A DNA stretch of 59,981 nt, taken from assembly GCA_018670085.1 (NCBI GenBank), contig JABHRS010000002.1:1-59981 (forward strand), read 5' to 3'. Source of the DNA: an archaeon. Its GTDB lineage: Archaea; Nanobdellota; Nanobdellia; Woesearchaeales; GW2011-AR9. A program made the translations under genes and the position numbers. Of this stretch, positions 7,215 to 14,737 are shown piece by piece. The notes under the pieces were generated by a model, which saw nothing but the letters and a program-made list of their open reading frames with translations, was not told where the DNA came from and searched no databases. The number at the start of each line of letters is the position of its first letter. Position 1 is the stretch's first letter.

Positions 7215-7919
7215 TCACCTGTAAAATTTTGTAGATTTTTCAAGAGAGCCCAAAATTATCTCTGCAGCCTCAACCAAATTACTCACAATGTAAAGTTTCC
7301 CTTCATTCTCTGGTTTATCAAGCATAGATTCAATTTTACCAGTTTTATCAAAAGAACTAGGTCCTCTACCAACACCAGGATTGTTAATTAAAATTCCAAC
7401 CCCTCCAGCATTATACCCACATAAAGCATCTGAAGACCGATCTCCAACTACAAACTTACTAATTGAGTCATAGTCAATACCAAATTCTTGCGCTGCTAAT
7501 CTAAGCAATCCATCTCCTGGCTTCTTTAAATTAGACCTAGCATCGCCATCTTCAAGAACAAAGTCATAGTTCAAACCTTGAATATCTCTCTTTTCCCAAC
7601 GCTCTGCACCACTTCGATTCACAAACGGACAATATTGCCAAGAATCAATATTTACACCTTCTTGTCTTAGTAATTGATCCATTGTGTGATTAACTTCTTC
7701 AACCCGCTCTGGCGTTAATACACCTTTTGCAATTCCAACTTGAGATGTTAATACTGCCAATGCAATGTTAGGTTGTTCTGAAAGTTTTCTTAAACCATCT
7801 AATGCACCTGGACAAAACCGTAAGTCCTCTTTCCAGTTAGCTTTACTCCCAAAGTAAGCTTCTTCGTCAAAATTTATAGTGTTGTCTCTATCTATTCCAA
7901 TTAATATTTCATATGTCAT
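7215..7919 (-). CDS. HAD-family phosphatase (HisB-N/GmhB-like)
   Basis: Encodes 234 residues. HAD motifs appear in order: IGIDRDNTI (nucleophile Asp10, acid/base Asp12), LAVLTSQVGIAKG (motif II), NLKKPGDGLL (motif III lysine) and FVVGDRSSDALCG (motif IV). The layout is that of the HAD-IIIA group with histidinol-phosphate and heptose-bisphosphate phosphatases, but no histidine or heptose genes are nearby, so the substrate may be a sugar or nucleoside phosphate made by its operon partners. The start overlaps the nucleoside hydrolase stop as ATGA. Confidence 0.85.
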   Translation of the reverse strand: MTYEILIGIDRDNTINFDEEAYFGSKANWKEDLRFCPGALDGLRKLSEQPNIALAVLTSQVGIAKGVLTPERVEEVNHTMDQLLRQEGVNIDSWQYCPFVNRSGAERWEKRDIQGLNYDFVLEDGDARSNLKKPGDGLLRLAAQEFGIDYDSISKFVVGDRSSDALCGYNAGGVGILINNPGVGRGPSSFDKTGKIESMLDKPENEGKLYIVSNLVEAAEIILGSLEKSTKFYR

Positions 7920-8779
7920 TTGTAATTTCCTCTCATAATTGTGTCTGAGAAATTTTGCATGAATGCATCATCCCTTGATTGTTTTTTACTAAGAAAAATG
8001 TTAGAACCACGATCATCTAATTTCATAAGTCCCTGATCGTTGATTGCAACATTTGCTTGATAGAAATCTACAAAGTTGTGACCAAGCGCAGCAGAAACAG
8101 TTAGAGGATCGTGCATAAAAGTCCAGTATCCAATTGCTCCATTGAACTGATCAATGTTTTTTGCAATCGCTCTGATTCCAGCATTACTATGCTGTCTACA
8201 GAAATTGTAAAGTGGATGTTGATTTGAAACTTCAAATTTTGGATTTAAAGTAGTATCAGCCATAACCAAATATTGTTTGATCCTAGAGGCCATCACACGC
8301 TTAGCTGCAGGAATATCAATTCTAACATTGTGTTCTGCTTTTTTACGGCTTGGATCAAGTGACCCTGCCATTTGATAAAGAGTGACTTTATCAGATAAAC
8401 TTGAGTGTGTTTGTTGAAATAGATCAAGATTAGAATACGCTTGAATTCCCATGTAAACAGTTCTGTCAGATCCACCTACAACTTTAGCAATTTCATCCGC
8501 AACATTGCCTGAAACATCATAGAGCTTGTTAGGTAAAAGATCTTGACAAAATAATTTGGTTGGACCTGGTAACTTTGCACCTGCAACAACTTTTATTTCA
8601 GGCATACCAATTTCTTCTAAAAACCATTTAGTAAGCTCTGCTCTGCCAGTACCAACTTCATCGCCGGTAACTATTAAATCAATAGTTGCGTTAGAATTCA
8701 ATAAATAAAGTAATGAGAACAAATCATCTGGATCGTACCAAGGATCAGTGTCTAGTATGTATGAGGTTTTAGAAGTCAT
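7916..8779 (-). CDS. Nucleoside hydrolase (IUNH family)
   Basis: Encodes 287 residues from ATG at 8779 with GGTGAT six bases upstream. The N-terminal YILDTDPWYDPDDLFSL is the calcium-binding aspartate cluster of inosine-uridine nucleoside hydrolases, here with two extra residues between Asp12 and the DD pair. AEHNVRIDIPAAKRVM and HDPLTVSAAL match the other family blocks, including the conserved Asp near the C-terminus. The family cleaves N-glycosidic bonds of nucleosides to base and ribose. It is coupled by 4-base overlap to the HAD phosphatase. The widened metal loop makes the exact substrate uncertain. Confidence 0.88.
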   Translation of the reverse strand: MTSKTSYILDTDPWYDPDDLFSLLYLLNSNATIDLIVTGDEVGTGRAELTKWFLEEIGMPEIKVVAGAKLPGPTKLFCQDLLPNKLYDVSGNVADEIAKVVGGSDRTVYMGIQAYSNLDLFQQTHSSLSDKVTLYQMAGSLDPSRKKAEHNVRIDIPAAKRVMASRIKQYLVMADTTLNPKFEVSNQHPLYNFCRQHSNAGIRAIAKNIDQFNGAIGYWTFMHDPLTVSAALGHNFVDFYQANVAINDQGLMKLDDRGSNIFLSKKQSRDDAFMQNFSDTIMRGNYK

Positions 8780-8784
8780 TCTTA

Positions 8785-9177
8785 TCACCGATTATATTTT
8801 CTTCTGATCATTTCTCTTCCACAAGCAAGAATTTGATTATGCATATGAGAAGAAGTTTCACGCTCAGTTGCCCAATACACACGTTTCAATGTTGGATTTT
8901 GTTCTAACACAGTATTCACTGTGCCATGATCATATTTTTTTTCTGCTTCAATTAAAGTATCAAAAGAATCAACAAAACTTTGAAACCCTTCTCCCATGGA
9001 ATCAGCCCTACAGATAAAAGAATAAGCACTATGCCAAACTGTTGAATCATATTTTGAACTTCTTGCAGCTTCCAGTTCTTCTGGACTCATTAATCCACGT
9101 TCCACTAAGAAAGGGAGCCTGTCTTCAAGTGGTATTTGGATGAAATTATGTAATGATTCCTTACTATTTTCGTTCAT
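8785..9177 (-). CDS. Hypothetical protein of the nucleotide operon
   Basis: Encodes 130 residues with a good GAGGAAAA site before the ATG. It is mostly helical, acidic in the first half, with a C-terminal block HMHNQILACGREMIRRKY. I recognise no domain. It sits between the HD phosphohydrolase and nucleoside hydrolase genes with short gaps, so it is cotranscribed and may be an accessory or regulatory subunit. Confidence 0.65.
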   Translation of the reverse strand: MNENSKESLHNFIQIPLEDRLPFLVERGLMSPEELEAARSSKYDSTVWHSAYSFICRADSMGEGFQSFVDSFDTLIEAEKKYDHGTVNTVLEQNPTLKRVYWATERETSSHMHNQILACGREMIRRKYNR

Positions 9178-9235
9178 GTTTATTTTCCTCTAACATTTTT
9201 CTCTCTGTTTAAAATAAAGAAAGAAAAAAGAAGTC

Positions 9236-10480
9236 CTAGTCTGAACCGTTCCAAACAGCGTCAACACTTCCTGCATCATATTTTAACAGAACAGAAGATG
9301 AACCATTGGAGAGGTAGTTTGTTAGATCAGCAACAGTTCTTGGAGCGGATGCCATGTCAGAAACTATTCTCCCAATGTTTTGAGCAGCAGCATCATTTCC
9401 ACCAGTTGCTAAACCAATTGTTCTAGCTCCTAAAGGGATGTGACCTTCTGCACCATGTTGCAATCCAAGACTATGAGTTCCAGCATAAACTTGCATAAGA
9501 AGACCCATTCTTGTAGGTTGATCCACTCCTTGTTTTTTTGCATCATTGTTGAACGCAGGAGTTACATAACTTCCAAGAACTGTACGTTTAGCGCCCATGG
9601 TAGAGATTGCATAATCTGCTACATCTTCACCAATACTTGCACAAGCTGCTTGGTAACTTTCTGTCCAAGCTTTCAAATCTTGACCTTTTTCTGAAGTTGC
9701 TTTGAATAATCTCCAGATACCAACTGTTTGTTTTCCAAAATCAGTAGTTTGCAAATCATTAGCAGCCATTATGTACGCTTGATCATTTGCTGACCTTTTT
9801 TCATTTAATGCTTGCAATAAATTAGTTGCAATATTTGCACTATTTCCAACGATTGGTTTGATCAATAATGGTCCGGAAGCTGCTACATCAACTAATCCTT
9901 GTACCAAAGCCATTTGAACTGCTCTAGAATCACCGTACTGATCTCTCAAATCAAGCAATTTTTGATAAGAACCAAAATGTCCTTCCCCAAAAGCAATCTG
10001 TCCTGGGTTTAAATGAGTATGAACCAATTCTCTGACTAGAGGAAAATCCGCAACTGCAAATTGATCATCCATATATTCTGGATGAGCAGCTAAGAATTGA
10101 ACCCCAGCAAGTGCGTGACAACCATTTGTCATTCTTCCTTGAGCTTTTAGAGCTGCTTGTTTCCGCCCAATAATACTAGTTGGATTTGCTTGTTTTCCTA
10201 TATCGTGAGTTTTTCCAAAACCATGAAATAATTCCCAGTCAGCACTGGTCCAAGACTTGGTTAGTGGAGCAAAAAATCCTTCTAAATCACTAGCACTAGA
10301 ATTAAGAGGTCCAACAAAATGTTTTGGAACTAGTTCCCTAACTCCTTCATAGTTTCCTGTTTCTAATGCATGTCCAATTGCTAAGTGTAATTCTACATGT
10401 TGTTGAGTTGTTGTTTTTCCTTTCAGTGGACTGTAAGGTACGTTAAAATCTGCTAAGTCTAATCTGGTGTTTCCTGTCAT
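9236..10480 (-). CDS. HD-domain phosphohydrolase
   Basis: Encodes 414 residues with a GGAGGAAAG site before the ATG. Metal-binding HD residues are visible: His28/His32 in QQHVELHLAIGH, the HD pair in GKTHDIGKQ (His92-Asp93), His122 (NGCHALAG) and His154/His156 (ELVHTHLN). HD enzymes hydrolyse phosphate esters such as nucleotides or cyclic nucleotides. The C-terminal 200 residues are not a domain I recognise. It is the first gene of the five-gene operon, transcribed from a palindromic divergent promoter shared with the AbrB-PhoU-like gene. The exact substrate is unknown. Confidence 0.78.
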   Translation of the reverse strand: MTGNTRLDLADFNVPYSPLKGKTTTQQHVELHLAIGHALETGNYEGVRELVPKHFVGPLNSSASDLEGFFAPLTKSWTSADWELFHGFGKTHDIGKQANPTSIIGRKQAALKAQGRMTNGCHALAGVQFLAAHPEYMDDQFAVADFPLVRELVHTHLNPGQIAFGEGHFGSYQKLLDLRDQYGDSRAVQMALVQGLVDVAASGPLLIKPIVGNSANIATNLLQALNEKRSANDQAYIMAANDLQTTDFGKQTVGIWRLFKATSEKGQDLKAWTESYQAACASIGEDVADYAISTMGAKRTVLGSYVTPAFNNDAKKQGVDQPTRMGLLMQVYAGTHSLGLQHGAEGHIPLGARTIGLATGGNDAAAQNIGRIVSDMASAPRTVADLTNYLSNGSSSVLLKYDAGSVDAVWNGSD

Positions 10481-10524
10481 TATTTTCTTTCCTCCAAAAG
10501 ATCGTAACTTCTGAGTAAGAAACG

Positions 10525-10563
10525 GAAGATTTATATTAGACTAATATAATTAATATTAATAAT
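10525..10563. promoter_or_regulatory. Bidirectional promoter with perfect 19-bp palindrome
   Basis: TTATATTAG-A-CTAATATAA (10531-10549) is a perfect inverted repeat between divergent genes. Each arm reads as a TATA box in its own direction: rightward about 30 bases before the AbrB-PhoU-like ATG at 10564, leftward about 65 bases before the HD gene, leaving a roughly 40-base leader with GGAGGAAAG. The palindrome could also be the operator through which the regulator controls both units. Confidence 0.65.
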
Positions 10564-11424
10564 ATGAAAAGAAAGATCATTGGGCAAGGAAAAGGTGGTG
10601 CAACTATATCACTACCAATTCACTGGGTTAGAAGTCAAAATTTGAAAGCTGGAGATGAAGTAGATGTTAGTTTCTCTGCTAGCGGTCTTCTAATTGGTGC
10701 TAAACAAAAGGTTAGTCAGAAAAAGATTGAAATTGATGGGAGTGATTGGGATACTCGTCTAACAAAAATTCATCTGAATGCTTTGTACACAAAGGGGTAC
10801 AGTAAAATTTTGATCAAAAATGCGAAAGTAAAGCTTGTGAGATTAATGATCAAAGAATTGATAGGAGTTGAAATTACTAAAATAAAAGGAAAAAATTTGG
10901 TACTGGAAACATTAACAGAACCAACTGGTGATCGAAGATTACTTTTAGAAAAACAGATTCATCATACAATTATTGATGCCCTCGATTTGATTATTCAATC
11001 AATTGAAATGAAAAACAAGAAAATGTTTAGTTCAGAGATAGAAGAATATACTAAGAAAGTGAATCGTTTCTCTGTTTATTGTCAAAGAGAGTTGCAAATG
11101 GAAAATCCTAGCCACGAACATTATTTTTTGTGGACATACTATACTGATCTTCGGATTATTCAAAGAAATTTATTGAAAGTGTTTGATAAAAATTTGCTCA
11201 ATGATAAAAACTTGGTTGAGGGCTGTACTTTGATTCAAGATTATTATCAGAATTTTCTCAAGATGAGGAAAATAGATTTAAAATGGATAAATAAAGAATA
11301 TGATAAAATAAATAAATTAATACTTTCATCAAAAATGAAGAATTCAGAAATTAGATATCTACTAGTTTATTCTCTTAGAAAATTGTTTAGGTGCGTGATA
11401 AATAAGTCTGCAAGTCAGACATAA
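10564..11424 (+). CDS. AbrB/PhoU-like archaeal regulator
   Basis: Encodes 286 residues. The first 50 (RKIIGQGKGGATISLPIHWVRSQNLKAGDEVDV) are a SpoVT/AbrB swapped-hairpin DNA-binding domain. From about residue 110 the protein is a helical PhoU-like region with repeats of EKQIHHTIIDALDLIIQSI type. Archaea often carry such fusions annotated as phosphate uptake regulators. No phosphate transporter is nearby; the divergent partner is the HD/nucleoside hydrolase/macrodomain operon, separated only by a palindromic promoter. It is therefore a good candidate regulator of that operon. Domain calls are firm, the regulon is inferred. Confidence 0.8.
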   Translation: MKRKIIGQGKGGATISLPIHWVRSQNLKAGDEVDVSFSASGLLIGAKQKVSQKKIEIDGSDWDTRLTKIHLNALYTKGYSKILIKNAKVKLVRLMIKELIGVEITKIKGKNLVLETLTEPTGDRRLLLEKQIHHTIIDALDLIIQSIEMKNKKMFSSEIEEYTKKVNRFSVYCQRELQMENPSHEHYFLWTYYTDLRIIQRNLLKVFDKNLLNDKNLVEGCTLIQDYYQNFLKMRKIDLKWINKEYDKINKLILSSKMKNSEIRYLLVYSLRKLFRCVINKSASQT

Positions 11425-11433
11425 AAACCTTGA

Positions 11434-12900
11434 CTAAAAATTATTTTCTTGTAAATATTGTAGACACTTTTCTGCGTGCTCAATGAAAGGATTAGGATCT
11501 CCGCCAGATTTTGCGCGATGACATGCTTTGAGAAATGCTAAATGAAACCCAGTAGCTGCTGAGTCACGAGCCAAAGTGTCGATGTCTGCTTCATAACGGT
11601 CTTCATGTAAGTGATCTGCAACCATTGCTTGTGCTGATAAATAATGTGTTAGCTCTTGGCGTAAATCAGTAAATGGCATTGGTCCTAACGCAAAGGCAAG
11701 AGGAATTTTTCCAACGTGTTCGTCATCTCCAATGATAATTGGAGGAAGAGGAGTTTCCAGGATTATTCCAGCATCAACAAGGTAATCACTAGGATGTACT
11801 TGATCAAAAATGTTATCATGGCTAGCATCCCAGTTACCTACAACCATTGGTCCTTTAACCTCAGTTAATATTTCGTGTACCTTACCATAGTGTTCAAATA
11901 AATTGCTGATTGCTTGATGATGTAAATTTTGCAGCTCTGGTATCTTTGTAGCTGCCTTCTCAGGCGTAGTGACTAAATCTCTTCCGATTGTTTGATAAAT
12001 TGGATGAGAGATGAATTTTTGTAAATCAGTATGAATAACTGCTGCTGCAAATTTAGCTTGTAGAGATCTTGGGATCTCAGGTATTTCTTCTTCTTGCTCA
12101 TCTTGGGAAAAGAGTAACGAATAAAGTGAAGCAAAGATTCCTCTTTTTTGAGTAACTGGTTCGCAACCTGCAACATCTTGTGCAAATTTCTTGTAAACTA
12201 AATTAAAATCTGCTGCGATATGGTCCTTTACTTCAACAAAGTTTCCTGAAAGTAACAAATTCAAATCAAAAGGCTCCTTTAGTTCAACAAAGTTTCTTGA
12301 AACTATCAAACCCAAATCGATAGGCTCCTGATCGTTTGCTGTGAAAGGAGATGATAAAGAATAATTTTGTGCATACTTAGTTGAAGCAACTATGTCCATA
12401 TGACGATACATCCTCCTTGCATCACCTGGAGTTGTGACTTTGAGAAATATTCTTGAATTACCACTATTAAATCCCCTCAATCCTACTGCCCCACCATTCT
12501 TTGAATCAGCACCATATAATCTGCCAGATCCAAAGAACCTTGAATTAGGATCCAACAGAGTGAATTGTCTTACTAAACTTACTACTTCTGAACTAAATCC
12601 ATATCCGGTTAATTTTTCTTTCAAACCACTCACTGGAGGTTCTAATGTAGACAAATCAGTGTAAAATTTTTTACCTTGATATTCAACCAAACCTAATTTA
12701 CTACCCCATAATTCAGGGACTGTATGGTCGAAAACCATGCCATCAGTATAAATAATTGTTAACTCACGACCATCTTTATCCAACACAGTTTCATCAAGAA
12801 GAGCGGACTTTTGATAAATATCTGCAGAGTACCCAAGAGTACCACTGAATGCAGAAGGATACAAAGTTGCATGTGGTAGTGTTAGAGTTATGTCTTTCAT
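11434..12900 (-). CDS. Degenerate APH-type kinase-like protein, paralogue A
   Basis: Encodes 488 residues from ATG at 12900, just after the stop of the upstream paralogue; the longer frame overlapping that gene is rejected. Homologous along its length to the next gene. The C-terminal half shows a phosphotransferase-like catalytic pattern: VVGNWDASHDNIF (Asp then Asn at +5, as in APH HGDxxxxN, but with His-Gly replaced by Asn-Trp), and IIIGDDEHVGKIPLAFALG like the IDWE metal loop. IFLKVTT may supply the ATP-binding lysine. A region near 12100 (SQDEQEEEIPEIP) is an acidic insert missing from the paralogue. Kinase-fold assignment is by pattern; activity is unknown. Confidence 0.55.
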   Translation of the reverse strand: MKDITLTLPHATLYPSAFSGTLGYSADIYQKSALLDETVLDKDGRELTIIYTDGMVFDHTVPELWGSKLGLVEYQGKKFYTDLSTLEPPVSGLKEKLTGYGFSSEVVSLVRQFTLLDPNSRFFGSGRLYGADSKNGGAVGLRGFNSGNSRIFLKVTTPGDARRMYRHMDIVASTKYAQNYSLSSPFTANDQEPIDLGLIVSRNFVELKEPFDLNLLLSGNFVEVKDHIAADFNLVYKKFAQDVAGCEPVTQKRGIFASLYSLLFSQDEQEEEIPEIPRSLQAKFAAAVIHTDLQKFISHPIYQTIGRDLVTTPEKAATKIPELQNLHHQAISNLFEHYGKVHEILTEVKGPMVVGNWDASHDNIFDQVHPSDYLVDAGIILETPLPPIIIGDDEHVGKIPLAFALGPMPFTDLRQELTHYLSAQAMVADHLHEDRYEADIDTLARDSAATGFHLAFLKACHRAKSGGDPNPFIEHAEKCLQYLQENNF

Positions 12901-12910
12901 AGTAGGCCGC

Positions 12911-14233
12911 CTAAATACTTGTAACATTATCGTCAATCCAATCAACCCAATAATTACAGGTTGATGCATGTTTCAGATAAGGTGTTGGATCTCCACCAGA
13001 TTTTGCGCGATGACAAGCTTTGAGAAATGCCATCTGAAAACCAGCAGCTGCACTTTCACGAGTTAATTGAAAATCATTTACTTGATAAACTTCTAATCCA
13101 AAGTGTTCTGCAATTGTTCTTTGAGCAACTAAATAATCTACAACAGAAGAATAAAGATTTTCAAATGGCATTGGTCCAAGGGCAAAAGCAAGTGGAATAG
13201 CACCAACATATTCATCATCACCTAAGGTAAAAAATTCCACACCTAAATCTTTCTCATCACTATGATGAAAAATATTATCATAAGTAGAATCATAATTTCC
13301 AACTACTAATGGCCCTGAGATTTTTTCTAAAATACCATGAATCTTTGAGTATTGTGAGAATAATGTTCTAAAGTTTGCACTAAAACGACTTTGTTCATCT
13401 GAGGGGACCCTAGATTCAAGTTGATCTGGAGTTAATACTAATTGTCTACCGATATCCTGATATAACTCATCTTGAAGATGAACTTGCATCTCTGTATGAA
13501 CTGCAGCAGCTGCATATTTTTCTGCAAAAGCACTATCTTCTCTTCTCCAAGGAGTTCCTTTTATTGCTTCTCGCCAGGCTTGATTAATCAATTTCACAGA
13601 AATTTTACTAGGAGCCCTGTAAGATTCTTCCCCATGCGTAACTAGAATTCCCTTCTGGATTAGACCCTTCTCCTTAGCTAATTCGAATGAAAATGGAGAT
13701 CTCAATGAAAAATGTCTTGCAATTTTAGTTTTTTGTACAAGATCCATATGTTTGTAAGCTCTGGCTACAGAATTTGCTGTTCCTGTTTTAAAATAAATTC
13801 CAGGTTCATGAGAAGTACTTTGAACTCCAAGCACAGCTCCACCTTTTGAATCTTTTCCAAATAATCTTACCCCAGTAACTGACCCAAATTCTGAAGCTAT
13901 ATCCAAAAATTGAGTGCTATGTTGGTCAGAAAAACCGTAGCTTCGAACCTTATCAAATAAAGTTTTTTCTGGAAATTTAGTACCGCTAATGTCTGTAAAA
14001 AAAGTTCGACCACGATGCCGAACTAAAGCCATATCTTTACCTAACAAATCATCGTAATCTTCATCTAACACAGTAACATTACTAAATAGTACTTGCAACC
14101 CCCTACCCATTGCATCATGAATAGTTTCACCTAGAAGACCAGTATTTTGATCTTTGTCAACAGAATATTTTGGCCAAAGCTCCAGAAATGTGCGGTGTAT
14201 TACTGCATGGTCCAAAGGAGGTAAATCGCTCAT
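12911..14233 (-). CDS. Degenerate APH-type kinase-like protein, paralogue B
   Basis: Encodes 440 residues from ATG at 14233; a TATA box (TTTATAAA) 24 bases upstream marks a leaderless start and rules out the longer frame. Kinase-like features: candidate lysine in IYFKTGT (Lys149), catalytic-loop-like VVGNYDSTYDNIF (Asp315, Asn320), metal loop LGDDEYVGAIPLAFALG (Asp339/340). The C-terminal KACHRAKSGGDP block is nearly identical in the paralogue. Tandem placement 10 bases apart indicates duplication and cotranscription. I infer small-molecule or protein kinase ancestry; the His-to-Asn change in the loop makes activity uncertain. Confidence 0.55.
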   Translation of the reverse strand: MSDLPPLDHAVIHRTFLELWPKYSVDKDQNTGLLGETIHDAMGRGLQVLFSNVTVLDEDYDDLLGKDMALVRHRGRTFFTDISGTKFPEKTLFDKVRSYGFSDQHSTQFLDIASEFGSVTGVRLFGKDSKGGAVLGVQSTSHEPGIYFKTGTANSVARAYKHMDLVQKTKIARHFSLRSPFSFELAKEKGLIQKGILVTHGEESYRAPSKISVKLINQAWREAIKGTPWRREDSAFAEKYAAAAVHTEMQVHLQDELYQDIGRQLVLTPDQLESRVPSDEQSRFSANFRTLFSQYSKIHGILEKISGPLVVGNYDSTYDNIFHHSDEKDLGVEFFTLGDDEYVGAIPLAFALGPMPFENLYSSVVDYLVAQRTIAEHFGLEVYQVNDFQLTRESAAAGFQMAFLKACHRAKSGGDPTPYLKHASTCNYWVDWIDDNVTSI

Positions 14234-14308
14234 AATGTCTAGAAGGGACCACACTTTATAAATCATTCCTCTCAAGTAGTGATTGATTGAGAATAAGTGT
14301 TTTTGAGT

Positions 14309-14737
14309 TCAAATATCCAACAAAACTTGACAAGTCCACTTGCCTTCTACTTGCTTGATTTCGAATAGATGTAAGGTGATTGCTTTAACATCTAACTTTC
14401 TATCGTGCTTTTCTTCTTGCACTTCTTCACCATGACAGGTTGCTTCAAGTTTCCATTTATGATCCTCAGTTTCTTCTATATTAATTTGAAAATCGCTGAA
14501 GAACAAAATCTCTGCGTCTTTATACATTAACAGTTCATCTAAAAAGTCGAAGAGAAGGTATTCTAAAGTGTTAGATTGGATTTTAAAAGTTCGAGATTCT
14601 AACTTTTCAACTGTTGCTAAATCAGTCATGGTTGCAAAAGTTGCTAAAGCTGCTTCTCTGAAAAGTTTATTGATACTGTCTGCCTCTGCTTGAAAAAGAA
14701 CGTCGGCTGTGTGATCTAGGAATTTGTGTGAACTCAT
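14309..14737 (-). CDS. Archease
   Basis: Encodes 142 residues. The start HKFLDHTADVLFQAEA is the family hallmark, with the metal-binding Asp in DHTADV, followed by LEYLLFDFLDELLMYKD and KAITLHLFEI. Archease activates the RNA ligase RtcB during tRNA splicing and repair. Its start overlaps the AlaRS stop by ATGA, so it is translated with a tRNA enzyme. A functional tRNA splicing route is relevant here because a tRNA-Asn in this window has an intron. Confidence 0.95.
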   Translation of the reverse strand: MSSHKFLDHTADVLFQAEADSINKLFREAALATFATMTDLATVEKLESRTFKIQSNTLEYLLFDFLDELLMYKDAEILFFSDFQINIEETEDHKWKLEATCHGEEVQEEKHDRKLDVKAITLHLFEIKQVEGKWTCQVLLDI

